This document shows, in pieces, positions 43,346 to 50,398 of a DNA stretch of 64,000 nucleotides. Source of the stretch: Rhizobium sp. J15 (GTDB lineage Bacteria; Pseudomonadota; Alphaproteobacteria; Rhizobiales; Rhizobiaceae); the NCBI RefSeq assembly GCF_002531825.1, contig NZ_NWSX01000015.1, forward strand, positions 1 through 64,000, given 5' to 3'. Each line of letters opens with the position of its first letter. The stretch's first letter is position 1. A program made the translations under genes and the position numbers. Under the pieces are notes generated by a model. The model was not told where the DNA came from, did no database searches, and worked only from the letters and a program-made list of their open reading frames with translations.

Positions 43346-43879
43346 TCAGTGAAATCTTACGGCGCCATCGTCCGAAGCCATTTCGAAAGCCTTGCGGAAT
43401 TCGCTGTATACTTCGTAGAAACGGGGCTCTGGAACGGTCTTGGCGGCGGCATCGAAGGCCGCGAAGTCGTCGGCAAGCTTCTTGCTCGTCTCGGGACCGA
43501 TCACGCCTTCGCAATCCGAGAAGTTGATCATCTCCCAGAACGGGCCTGATGTTGCCTTCCATGCAGAGGCAGCGTAGCTTTCCCAATCTTTGCCGCACTG
43601 GTGGTAGGAGCCGAGCGGCCATCCAGAGATGCGGGCAAGCTCGTCGCGCCAGCGGTTGTACGAGCTGTAAGCGCCGGCTCGGAAGCCAAAGCGTTCCTCT
43701 GCACGATAGGCTTGACCGTCTTCGACGTTATCGTTACGGCCAGGGAAGTCTGAATTGACGAATGCCATTAAGTCGCAATCGGCATATTCGCCGGTTTCCT
43801 CGTCAAGGACTTCTCCGTCCTCATAGCGAACGCCCGTCATCTTCGAGATCTTGCGGTAAGCTGTGATATCCAATCCCAT
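43346..43879 (-). CDS. Phage hypothetical protein
   Basis: A 177-residue protein beginning MGLDITAYRKISKM, a start I know from a widespread phage-associated family without an assigned function. It has FPGRNDNVEDGQAYRAEERFGFRAGAYSSYNRWRDELA and acidic regions, and looks soluble. It lies in the leftward operon with normal spacing. Confidence 0.7.
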   Translation of the reverse strand: MGLDITAYRKISKMTGVRYEDGEVLDEETGEYADCDLMAFVNSDFPGRNDNVEDGQAYRAEERFGFRAGAYSSYNRWRDELARISGWPLGSYHQCGKDWESYAASAWKATSGPFWEMINFSDCEGVIGPETSKKLADDFAAFDAAAKTVPEPRFYEVYSEFRKAFEMASDDGAVRFH

Positions 43880-43890
43880 TGCCTTCTCTC

Positions 43891-44208
43891 CTATTCTGCC
43901 GCCTGAAGGTTCGCGCCCTTGACGAGAACCGAGCCCAATCCTCGGCGAGGACGGAACATGCGAGTTACGACAGGCTCACGAGCGCTCTGGAACGAACGGT
44001 CTATGTCATCGGCAATACCGTCGATCCAAGGCTCAAGGTAATCAGGATCGCCGCCCGCATCGTAGACGAGGCCGGAAAGGGCCTTCATCATCTCGACTGC
44101 CAGTTCCTTGACGATTTCCTCGTTGTCGGTCTGGCTTCCGTGGATAACGGAAAACTGGGCTTGAGCCTTTTGGGCGGCGGTGATGATGGTTTCGATGGAG
44201 GACATCAT
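43891..44208 (-). CDS. Phage hypothetical protein
   Basis: A 105-residue acidic helical protein (MMSSIETIITAAQKAQAQFSVIHG, NDEEIVKELAVEMMKALSGLVYDAG by pattern). It overlaps the preceding gene by 4 bases. Unknown function. Confidence 0.6.
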   Translation of the reverse strand: MMSSIETIITAAQKAQAQFSVIHGSQTDNEEIVKELAVEMMKALSGLVYDAGGDPDYLEPWIDGIADDIDRSFQSAREPVVTRMFRPRRGLGSVLVKGANLQAAE

Positions 44209-44393
44209 GCACCTGCCTTTTCGGTGGCGTTCGCCAGTTCGGCGCGATTGACAACATCGATCAGGACGCGAAGGAGAGCCGTTTGCTCACGCGAGGCAAC
44301 GCCGGTCAGCGTCTTCGCCAGAGCCCCGTTGATCACGGCGAGCTTTTTCAGAGCCATGACATCGATCGGCGAAATCTCGATTGTCTGCGCCAT
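44205..44393 (-). CDS. Small phage hypothetical protein
   Basis: Sixty-two residues starting MAQTIEISPIDVMALKKLAV at 44393, all helical. It lies between two early phage genes in the leftward operon with 4-base overlap to the next. Unknown function. Confidence 0.58.
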   Translation of the reverse strand: MAQTIEISPIDVMALKKLAVINGALAKTLTGVASREQTALLRVLIDVVNRAELANATEKAGA

Positions 44394-44459
44394 CTCTCTC
44401 ATCCTCATTTTCGTTGCGCAGAAGAGTCGGTAGGGACCGACTGTCTGCGGGGTGGGTGG

Positions 44460-44684
44460 TTAGGCCGAAGCCGGATCGCTATTTTCCCAGATGACGCAGC
44501 CGCGCAGGCGACCCGCAATCATCTCGGCAGCACATTTGAGGCAGACCGCACCTCGACCAGGTCCGCCCATGCCGTCGATCGTGTCGCCACAAAGGCTGCA
44601 TGAGATGATGGCGGCAGAAGCAAACCCGCCGGGCTCCACGCGATATGCTGGTGAAAGTTCGTAAAAGTCTGCGGCCTTGCTCAT
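44460..44684 (-). CDS. Small zinc-finger phage protein
   Basis: Seventy-four residues with CSLCGDTIDG...AVCLKCAAEM, a two-CxxC zinc finger. The C-terminus is RGCVIWENSDPASA. Overlaps the preceding gene by one base. Likely a nucleic-acid or protein-binding phage factor. Confidence 0.65.
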   Translation of the reverse strand: MSKAADFYELSPAYRVEPGGFASAAIISCSLCGDTIDGMGGPGRGAVCLKCAAEMIAGRLRGCVIWENSDPASA

Positions 44685-44851
44685 CAGAATACGATCCAGT
44701 CGGGACCGAAGTTCTGGCTGTAGTCGGACGCATCGCCCCAGTCCTCGAACTGGGCTGCGTCTTCCTCGCGGTCCGTGACAAGGCCATCGTGTTCGCCGAT
44801 GCTGTCCTTGTGCGCGAACTTGCGAGTTTTCTCATTCAGCAAAACGTACAT
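44684..44851 (-). CDS. First small gene of the leftward operon
   Basis: Fifty-five residues (MYVLLNEKTRKFAHKDSIGEHDG, then acidic). It is the first gene after the leftward promoter candidate (44947-44976), with a leader of roughly 90 bases. An in-frame upstream extension to 44956 lies within the promoter, so 44851 is preferred. Unknown function. Confidence 0.6.
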   Translation of the reverse strand: MYVLLNEKTRKFAHKDSIGEHDGLVTDREEDAAQFEDWGDASDYSQNFGPDWIVF

Positions 44852-44946
44852 TCCCGTCTTCCTCGTTGTGCAGAAGAGCGGCCGGGGCGGTTCTCTGCTT
44901 TGGATGGAGCAGTGAGGCCGTGGCTTCTTCGTGCTCTGATGTCTTT

Positions 44947-45001
44947 CTTGTACCACCCCATGTGACAGCGCGTCAAGGAAAATGTTGCGCCGGGTGTGAC
45001 A
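44947..45001 (-). promoter_or_regulatory. Leftward promoter and operator candidate of the prophage
   Basis: On the minus strand TTGACG (44976-44971) and TACAAG (44952-44947) are separated by 18 bases, a good sigma-70-type promoter for the leftward operon. Just upstream lies a 19-base imperfect palindrome TGTTGCGCCGGGTGTGACA (44983-45001), and TGTGACA recurs in the spacer. The 19-mer resembles the one at 46248-46266 beside the repressor/Cro pair. Confidence 0.6.
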
Positions 45002-45035
45002 AAATATTGACGGGCGGGAATCGCTATGGCAAAAA

Positions 45036-45073
45036 CGAGAAAGCCCCCGAAGCGGCTCAATGCTTCGAGGGCT
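45036..45073 (-). terminator. Intrinsic terminator, minus strand
   Basis: Read on the minus strand, a 12-bp stem (45073-45062 with 45053-45042, one mismatch) is followed by TTTCTCGTTTTT. No protein gene ends convincingly here, so it may end a small RNA or a short unknown gene transcribed leftward from 45074-45600, before the leftward promoter. Confidence 0.55.
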
Positions 45074-45638
45074 GATTGGTAGCGGTTTGAACCGGGAAGT
45101 TTTTCCGCCGCCAAGAGAACGTCAACGTTATACCATAACGGCATGTGGCGTTCAAACGAAAAACCTCCCCCCAGGTTCCGAAGCCTTCTAAATTTCGGGG
45201 CTTACGCGTTCCAAGGCCGTCGAGCTGGAGGATCGTATGGACATCATGGAGCACGACACGCGGGCTTAAGACGGCCCTGAACGCCTCGCAAGGGTGGATA
45301 AACGACGAAAGTGGTGAGGTTCCGGCGCGAATGCCGACCAGCCGGGAGTGCAGGCCCCCAAGATACCCCGATGGCTTTCGGGATTCAGCCTGGTCGATAA
45401 TGCGTGTTTGGCTTGATAGCTCTGGTTAGGAATACGACGGGACAGAAGTGATAACCTCACCCTCCGTCTATTGATACTTATTGTCTAACTGTCTTGAAAA
45501 GCAACGGTCCAAAATGGGTCATATTGCGCCGCAAAATTCTAAACTGCTCATGAACCATAGCGATCAAACAAAAAAACAGGCGTATCGAAAATCCCTGCGC
45601 CAGATGTAATATCCCCTAGAAAATAAGGGGTGTGAAAC
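45074..45638. other. Non-coding stretch in the immunity region
   Basis: About 560 bases with only weak, non-conserved-looking short frames on both strands and no well-placed ribosome-binding site. With the minus-strand terminator at its left end, it could encode a small RNA. A short GGGG/CCCC hairpin precedes the gene at 45639. Confidence 0.4.
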
Positions 45639-45848
45639 ATGAAAAGAAGGGCTCTTCTTCAGGGCATGGCAGCAGGGTCGGTCGTCGCTATTGTGCCAAC
45701 ACGCGCCGCGCCTCGTGACGAGTGCGAGACACACGCGAAAGCCTTGGCGGACGCGTTGTGCAAAAAGCATGGCTATAGGTGGAAGATTCAGTTCGACCAG
45801 ATGAACGAGTTCGTGCTGCTATACCGTGAGGTCAAACCGAAGGCTTAG
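45639..45848 (+). CDS. Small exported protein in the immunity region
   Basis: Sixty-nine residues with a Tat-like or Sec signal (MKRRALLQGMAAGSVVAIVP), cysteines in DECETH and ALCKKHG, and a short polar tail. AAGGGG lies upstream. It converges with the repressor gene by 4 bases. In temperate phages, exported small proteins near the repressor often alter the lysogen's surface or block superinfection; that role here is inference. Confidence 0.6.
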   Translation: MKRRALLQGMAAGSVVAIVPTRAAPRDECETHAKALADALCKKHGYRWKIQFDQMNEFVLLYREVKPKA

Positions 45849-46180
45849 CCATCGGTTCCGGTGAGGGATTTCAGCAGCCGCACCGCCAGATCTCGATTAT
45901 TGTTCTCATTGATCAACCGGACCAGATCGACGACCTCGCCTTCTTTGGTGGGATCGACAGAGAGCAGATCCGTGACGCTGGCGTTAAGGGCATGCGCCAA
46001 GGCTTCGAGGATGGGCTGTGAATAAGGTTGCTGGCCATTCTCGATCCGGCCTATGCTGGAATGAGACAGCGTCTCGTCTGGGCCGTCAAGCTCCAGACGG
46101 TCAGCCAAACGCCTTAGCGAAAGGCCGCGGTATTCGCGCCATTCCTTGATGTACGTCTTGGTATATGTCCGTTCAGCCAT
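45845..46180 (-). CDS. Phage repressor, XRE/Cro-CI helix-turn-helix
   Basis: A 111-residue protein with an N-terminal XRE helix-turn-helix (YIKEWREYRGLSLRRLADRL, then LSHSSIGRIENGQQPYSQPILEALAHALN). A short C-terminal helical part may dimerise; there is no LexA-type protease domain, so it is not induced by RecA in the lambda manner. The start has no Shine-Dalgarno, and TATATT stands just before the ATG, so the mRNA may be leaderless, as for lambda cI. Confidence 0.85.
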   Translation of the reverse strand: MAERTYTKTYIKEWREYRGLSLRRLADRLELDGPDETLSHSSIGRIENGQQPYSQPILEALAHALNASVTDLLSVDPTKEGEVVDLVRLINENNNRDLAVRLLKSLTGTDG

Positions 46181-46202
46181 GCTAAAAATATATCATGCTC
46201 TT

Positions 46203-46268
46203 TGTAACGCGTGGTCACGCCCCCTGTGACAGATTTCATTTGATTTCTGTTTCACCCGGTGTTACAAG
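46203..46268. promoter_or_regulatory. Rightward promoter/operator region between repressor and Cro-like gene
   Basis: TGTTTCACCCGGTGTTACA (46248-46266) is a 19-base imperfect palindrome matching TGT-N2-C-N-CCGGGTG-N2-ACA on the minus strand, like the site at 44983. A weaker copy starts at 46203 (TGTAACGCG...). It lies inside a candidate promoter TTGATT-N17-TACAAG ending at 46268. Its -10 box is the same TACAAG as the leftward promoter. Confidence 0.6.
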
Positions 46269-46273
46269 GAGGC

Positions 46274-46522
46274 ATGGAAACAGATCAGCACCCCCTCATG
46301 AAGTATCTGCAGAAGAAGGGCGAAAGCCTTTCTACCTTCGCCAAGTCCGCGAAGACGAGCCGTATGCAGCTCTATCGCATCATGGCCGGCGAGGGCACGA
46401 CGACTAGCCGCCTCAAGCAAATCAGCGAGGCGACTGGCGGTGAGCTTTCCTTGGCTGATCTTGTTTCTCATAAGCCGCCCAGCAGTGGGTCCGACGAGCA
46501 GGAGCGGGAGAGCGCAGCATGA
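46274..46522 (+). CDS. Cro/YdaS-like helix-turn-helix protein
   Basis: An 82-residue protein that starts METDQHPLMKYLQ; the helix-turn-helix is LSTFAKSAKTSRMQLYRIMAGEGTTTSRLKQISEATG, the pattern of small Cro/YdaS-type regulators. The first ATG (46274) directly follows AGGAGG with only 1 base spacing; ATG 46298 could be used instead. It is first of the rightward operon and divergent from the repressor, so it is the likely lytic-switch regulator. Confidence 0.8.
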   Translation: METDQHPLMKYLQKKGESLSTFAKSAKTSRMQLYRIMAGEGTTTSRLKQISEATGGELSLADLVSHKPPSSGSDEQERESAA

Positions 46523-46896
46523 GCGAGTTCACCGCAGGCCAAGAGTTCAAGAACGCCTATCCGTTCGTTCGGGGAACCTACAGCACGTTCGACGAGGAAG
46601 GCGAGCACGAGGTGCAGACGTGGAACCCCGGTGTTCGCTACGAAGCTGCTGGGTATTGGGGCGACGAGACAGAAGTTATCGCCGATGGCAATGGATTCCA
46701 GATCCTCACCGTCGTCGATGTTCACAAGCCGGGGAAATACCCGACGCGCGTCTTCTACACGGTGTCGTGGGTGAGGCCTGACGGGCGCCCATTCGGGAAG
46801 AAAAAGCTTCACATCGCCACCGTTGACAAATTCCGTCGCCTCTCTCGCGGGTTCCATCTCGCATACGCGATCGAAATAGACGAGGTGGCGGCATGA
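46519..46896 (+). CDS. Phage hypothetical protein
   Basis: A 125-residue protein (MSEFTAGQEFKNAYPFVRG, YDEEGEHEVQTWNPGVRYE by pattern). It overlaps the Cro-like gene by 4 bases. A beta-rich, soluble protein of unknown function; the name-type is common in rhizobial phages. Confidence 0.65.
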   Translation: MSEFTAGQEFKNAYPFVRGTYSTFDEEGEHEVQTWNPGVRYEAAGYWGDETEVIADGNGFQILTVVDVHKPGKYPTRVFYTVSWVRPDGRPFGKKKLHIATVDKFRRLSRGFHLAYAIEIDEVAA

Positions 46897-47168
46897 GCGA
46901 GAAACTGACGCGCATCCGCCTCCCAGGTCAAAATGATTACCGTGGCTTCATGGATTGGGGCGAAGTCGAGCCGGCAAAAATCATCCATTCCGTTCGCGAT
47001 CGCGCCGCACAATTGCGCCGTGAGGCCGAGGCTATAGAAGCCGCGACCGACGACGAGTTCCAGATTGATGTCATCCGTGGACCTTACGTCCAGCATCATG
47101 TTCGCGAACTCCAGAAATCGTCGCGCACCCCCTCCCATCACCCAAACCTCAATAGGGAGAGAACATGA
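46893..47168 (+). CDS. Phage hypothetical protein
   Basis: Ninety-one residues (MSEKLTRIRLPGQNDYRGFM, helical middle RDRAAQLRREAEAIEAATDDEF). It overlaps the preceding gene by 4 bases and the following by 4. Unknown function. Confidence 0.62.
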   Translation: MSEKLTRIRLPGQNDYRGFMDWGEVEPAKIIHSVRDRAAQLRREAEAIEAATDDEFQIDVIRGPYVQHHVRELQKSSRTPSHHPNLNRERT

Positions 47169-47494
47169 ACACCGTTGAAATCCTCAAGGCTGCGAGAGAG
47201 CTGATCAGCGATGAGAAGCGGTGGACGCAGACCGTTTATGCAAGGGACGAGAACGGTAATTCCGTTAACGCCACAGACCCGATGGCTGTGTGCTTTTGCT
47301 CGCGTGGGGCTATTGACAAAATCACAGCTGGTAACCGCGCGTGGGGCGGAGCATACGATGTCCTCCTTGACCTCCTCGTATCCGAGGACGACAACTGCCT
47401 CGGCGTAGCCGACTTCAACGACAAGCACACTCACGCCGAAGTCCTCTCTCTTTTCGACCGCGCCATAGCCCGCGCTGAGAGCGAGGCAGCATGA
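47165..47494 (+). CDS. DUF6197-like phage protein
   Basis: A 109-residue protein of the DUF6197 type: ILKAARELISDEKRWTQTVYARDENG, then AVCFCSRGAIDKIT and a C-terminal helix LSLFDRAIARAES. The family is frequent in actino- and alphaproteobacterial phages; function unknown. Confidence 0.72.
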   Translation: MNTVEILKAARELISDEKRWTQTVYARDENGNSVNATDPMAVCFCSRGAIDKITAGNRAWGGAYDVLLDLLVSEDDNCLGVADFNDKHTHAEVLSLFDRAIARAESEAA

Positions 47495-47757
47495 CCACCC
47501 ACGACCAGCAAGAAGACCTGTACGAGGCGAAGAAGGAATACGGACTGACCCGCATTGTTGGATGGACATACGAAGATGAGCTTCCGGAGAACTATCCGTA
47601 TGACGCCATGTTCAAATTTTCCGTGGTTGACGCTGTCAGGATGTTTCCGGTCTTCGCTCCAGAGGAGCCTGCCACCATGAGCACCGAAGCCCTCGCTGAT
47701 CATATCAAATCCCTCCAGGCAGAACTCAAATCACGGCAAGAGGTGAAATCATGGTGA
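47491..47757 (+). CDS. Phage hypothetical protein
   Basis: Eighty-eight residues, starting MTTHDQQEDLYEAKKEYGL; acidic, likely globular, with a helical C-terminus (ALADHIKSLQAELKSRQEVKSW). It overlaps the genes on both sides by 4-7 bases. No function assigned. Confidence 0.62.
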   Translation: MTTHDQQEDLYEAKKEYGLTRIVGWTYEDELPENYPYDAMFKFSVVDAVRMFPVFAPEEPATMSTEALADHIKSLQAELKSRQEVKSW

Positions 47758-47942
47758 CTTTCTTCGGCCCCCTATTGCTCGCCATCATCATCGGCGCCCT
47801 GTTTTTCTTCGCCGTGAAGGCCCTCGTCATCTTCATCCAGCAGTGCGACCGAGAGCCCGAGCTTGACGTTCTCGACTACGACAACAGCTCCCAAGACGGC
47901 TTCCTCCGTCACTTCGCAGCCAACAAGAACGAGGCGCAGTGA
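47751..47942 (+). CDS. Small membrane protein of the rightward operon
   Basis: Sixty-three residues with one strong membrane segment (FFGPLLLAIIIGALFFFAVKALV, about 3-25) and an acidic cytosolic tail. It overlaps the previous gene by 7 bases and the next by 1. Two further small membrane proteins follow; holin-like or superinfection roles are possible but not shown. Confidence 0.62.
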   Translation: MVTFFGPLLLAIIIGALFFFAVKALVIFIQQCDREPELDVLDYDNSSQDGFLRHFAANKNEAQ

Positions 47943-48103
47943 TGCTCTACTTCCTGTTCCAAGCCTCTCTCCTGGCTATCAGCATTCTGAACTACGCCTA
48001 TTGGGGCGTAGATCCGGCTCTCGGCATGTTCTTCATCGGCTGGTGCTCCGCCTTAACGTCCGGCGCCGTCGTGTGCGCCATTGCGAAGGAGGTGCAGCAA
48101 TGA
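47942..48103 (+). CDS. Small two-span membrane protein
   Basis: Fifty-three residues, too short for many gene finders: MLYFLFQASLLAISILNYAY, then FFIGWCSALTSGAVVCAIAK. Two membrane segments separated by a short loop. It starts on the last base of the previous stop codon (TGATG) and its stop overlaps the next start by 4 bases, so translational coupling supports it. Confidence 0.65.
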   Translation: MLYFLFQASLLAISILNYAYWGVDPALGMFFIGWCSALTSGAVVCAIAKEVQQ

Positions 48104-48345
48104 GCGAGTGGATCGAACACAAAGGCGGATGCCGACCTGTAGACCCAGACGCGCTCGTTCATGTTCGCTTTCAGAGAACGGATAACGACTCAGTTCAAGA
48201 AGAAAGCGTGCGCCCCATGAAAGCTAAGTATTACTGGTGGGATCACAAGTTCTACGAAGGCTCCCCGAGCGGCGGCAACATCGTCTCCTATCGCATCGTC
48301 ACCCCTTCCGAACCCCATGAGCCTTCCTCCTCCCAAGCACCATAG
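48100..48345 (+). CDS. Phage hypothetical protein
   Basis: Eighty-one residues, starting MSEWIEHKGGCRPVDPDALVHVRFQRTD after GAAGGAGG; the pattern WIEHKGG.CPV....V.VR.R.G is common in phage proteins. Overlaps the previous gene by 4 bases. Unknown function. Confidence 0.68.
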   Translation: MSEWIEHKGGCRPVDPDALVHVRFQRTDNDSVQEESVRPMKAKYYWWDHKFYEGSPSGGNIVSYRIVTPSEPHEPSSSQAP

Positions 48346-48359
48346 GCTCATGAGCAGTC

Positions 48360-48393
48360 TGTCCCGGGGATCACCCCTCGTTGCCCCGGGACA
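48360..48393. terminator. Perfect hairpin between convergent phage genes
   Basis: A 10-bp stem (48360-48369 with 48384-48393) encloses a 14-base loop between the rightward gene ending at 48345 and the minus-strand gene ending at 48371. There is no T run, so its termination strength is uncertain. Confidence 0.5.
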
Positions 48394-48652
48394 GCACCCT
48401 TACCCTCGGCCTTCCGTAGCGCAGTTTCATAACCACCGCGGCAACGGCAGTACCCAAGGCAATGAAGGCAGCCGGCTCCTGCTCATCAGGTTCACCGGCT
48501 GCAGCAGATGCCGATACGAGGCGGCGGGTCGGCTCTGCGAATGGATTTTCTAGCTCCCGGCGGCGGGTGCTGAGCGAGACGACGAGGGAGTTTTCTCCCG
48601 CAACAGAGATAGTGCCCTCGTCGTCTACTGTTTGAGTGTTCCTGTTGGACAT
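48371..48652 (-). CDS. Possible minus-strand phage gene with a membrane segment
   Basis: Ninety-three residues, starting MSNRNTQTVDDEGTISVAGENS at 48652 after AAGGAG; a hydrophobic stretch (AAFIALGTAVAAVVMKLRYG) near the C-terminus suggests a membrane anchor. It is the only leftward gene in the rightward early region, a position typical of a moron gene expressed from the lysogen. Its stop lies in the hairpin loop. Confidence 0.5.
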   Translation of the reverse strand: MSNRNTQTVDDEGTISVAGENSLVVSLSTRRRELENPFAEPTRRLVSASAAAGEPDEQEPAAFIALGTAVAAVVMKLRYGRPRVRVLSRGNEG

Positions 48653-48734
48653 CTCTCGGCTCCTTCGAACGAGTTGAGATAACCACAGGAACGAACGCAA
48701 CATGTGCAGAGAAACTGAGCATTTGGAGCACGAA

Positions 48735-49079
48735 ATGAGTAGCGCGGTAGCGGCCCAAAGTTACGTCAAACGAATGATCGAGCGCGAAAGCGCCGGCTGG
48801 GGCGACATGACTCCTGCAATCGAAAGGCTCGAACGGAAGTACGGCATACCGTTCTGGACCATCAATAACATCCGTACAGGCAGGGCGAAAACCATCGAGG
48901 CGGGCATCTTCGCTCGGATCAAGGCGGCGTACATCGACATGTGCGAGCGCCAGATCGCCCGTCTTCAGCACGAACTCGAAATTGAAAGGGAGCTCGACGG
49001 GGATGCTCTGGATTCAGATTTGCTGGCTCAGGTTCAAGGCCTGGCTGCGAAAGTTCAAAAAGCGAAACGAAAAGGATAA
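48735..49079 (+). CDS. Phage protein with a helix-turn-helix-like core
   Basis: A 114-residue protein (MSSAVAAQSYVKRMIERESAG; start by GGAG). GDMTPAIERLERKYGIPFWTINNIRTGRAKTIEAGIFARIKAAY reads like a compact DNA-binding fold with a recognition helix, followed by a coiled coil. It may regulate the genes downstream. No family named. Confidence 0.62.
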   Translation: MSSAVAAQSYVKRMIERESAGWGDMTPAIERLERKYGIPFWTINNIRTGRAKTIEAGIFARIKAAYIDMCERQIARLQHELEIERELDGDALDSDLLAQVQGLAAKVQKAKRKG

Positions 49080-49084
49080 CTGAC

Positions 49085-49690
49085 ATGAAAGCTTACATCT
49101 TGCTCGACCGTTCTGGTTCGATGGCCGCCCGATGGGTGGAAACCATCGGTTCTCTCAATGCCTATGTTGACGGCCTGAAAACCGAGAAGGCCACCAAGAA
49201 GACCGAAGTCACCGTCGCCGCCTTCGATGACCGCGATCCCTTCAAGGTTCTGCGCAAGGGCGCAAAGGCTTCCGACTGGATGGACATCAACAACGACGAA
49301 GTGCAGCCGCGCGGCATGACGCCTCTTTACGACGCGATCGGCAAACTGATCGAATCCATCCGCACCGACGCTCCGAAGAAGGCCACGATCGTCATCATCA
49401 CGGACGGCGCCGAGAACTGCAGCCGCGAGATCAAGAAGGACGCGGCCAAGGCCATGCTCGACGAGATGCGCGCGAAGAGCTTCGATGTCGTCTTCATCGG
49501 CGCAGATTTCGATGCATTCGGCCAAGGCGCTGATCTCGGCAGCATGGCCGGCTCGACGCTCAACATGACGACCGGCAACTACACGGCGGCAATGCGCGGC
49601 CTGGCAAACCGAACCTCTTCGTATGCATCCACAGGTGTTGTTGGCAGCTTCAGCGACGATGACCGCAAGAAGGCGTCCGGCAAGTCCTAA
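49085..49690 (+). CDS. Phage VWA-domain protein
   Basis: A 201-residue protein with a von Willebrand factor A fold from end to end: MKAYILLDRSGSMAARW has the MIDAS motif DxSxS, GMTPLYDAIGKL holds the third MIDAS residue, and IVIITDGAENCSR the fourth. A VWA protein binds a partner through a metal ion. It is unusual as a short stand-alone phage protein just before the replication genes; possibly a moron or a host-takeover factor. Confidence 0.82.
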   Translation: MKAYILLDRSGSMAARWVETIGSLNAYVDGLKTEKATKKTEVTVAAFDDRDPFKVLRKGAKASDWMDINNDEVQPRGMTPLYDAIGKLIESIRTDAPKKATIVIITDGAENCSREIKKDAAKAMLDEMRAKSFDVVFIGADFDAFGQGADLGSMAGSTLNMTTGNYTAAMRGLANRTSSYASTGVVGSFSDDDRKKASGKS

Positions 49691-49724
49691 CCCAACCCCT
49701 TCACCAACCATCGAGGCGGCGTGA

Positions 49725-49997
49725 ATGACGAACAAGAGCGCACTGGAGCTTTTCAGGGAGGGTCTGGATTACATTCAGATCTCCCAAGCCCTCAAGATCC
49801 CCGTTCCCGATGTGGAGCGCAAGATCCACGCCCTGCGCTCAGCCGAGAAGGGTGACACGTCTCAGGAAGAATACCGCGATCGACTGCATGCAGAGCAGGA
49901 ACACCGGTTCGAGCTGAAGCGCAGGCACGTTGCCAGGATGGCCGGTCGTCGTGAGCCACTCGCTTATGTCGGCAAAGAGTGGGGGAAGCAGTTTTGA
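49725..49997 (+). CDS. Small phage helix-turn-helix-like protein
   Basis: Ninety residues, starting MTNKSALELFREGLDYIQISQALKIPVPDVERKIHALR, which reads as a helix-turn-helix, then a charged tail. It overlaps the next gene (TTGA) by 4 bases. Probably a phage regulatory or DNA-binding protein. Confidence 0.6.
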   Translation: MTNKSALELFREGLDYIQISQALKIPVPDVERKIHALRSAEKGDTSQEEYRDRLHAEQEHRFELKRRHVARMAGRREPLAYVGKEWGKQF

Positions 49998-50398
49998 CTG
50001 TCAATCTCACCAGGCAAGAAGCCAAGGCCCTACTGTCGAAGCCGAAGCGGTCGAAGTTCCGCAACGAACCGGTCGTGATCGACGGCATCCGGTTTGACTC
50101 CAAGAAAGAGGGGAACCGGTGGCTCGAACTGAAGGCTTTGGAACGCGCCGGCGAGATCAGCCACCTCGTGCGCCAGCCAAAGTTCTATCTTTTCGGCTCC
50201 AAAGGCCCTGTCCTGATGAAGTCCGCGCGATACCCGAACGGGCGCCGTGCAACGTGGCGCGGGGACTTCGCATATTTCTGCTCCCGCCGCAACAAGCGGA
50301 TCTGCGAGGACGTGAAGGGCATGCGCACCGACATGTACCTGCTCAAGAAGGCGAGCGTTCTCGCCTGTTACCCAGGATTGGAGATCGTCGAGATATGA
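49994..50398 (+). CDS. DUF1064 phage nuclease-like protein
   Basis: A 134-residue protein with a TTG start at 49994 after GGGGAAG. RSKFRNEPVVIDGIRFDSKKEGNRWLELKALERAGEI, then WRGDFAYFC...CEDVKGMRTDMYLLKK, is the DUF1064 pattern, a PD-(D/E)XK-like nuclease fold found as a Holliday-junction-resolvase-like phage protein. The catalytic E/D/K residues appear in place (E42-like, D82, E93, K95 approx.). It overlaps the HNH gene by 4 bases. Confidence 0.78.
   Translation: MTVNLTRQEAKALLSKPKRSKFRNEPVVIDGIRFDSKKEGNRWLELKALERAGEISHLVRQPKFYLFGSKGPVLMKSARYPNGRRATWRGDFAYFCSRRNKRICEDVKGMRTDMYLLKKASVLACYPGLEIVEI

Noticed and set aside
45145..45429. A 94-codon plus-strand frame in the immunity region
   Set aside because: It has an alternative start without ribosome-binding site and Arg/Ser/Trp-rich filler composition; a competing minus-strand frame is equally weak.
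48371..48652. Treating the minus-strand gene as a firm gene
   Set aside because: Kept only as a low-confidence call: its ribosome-binding site is good but no family is recognised and it opposes the operon direction.
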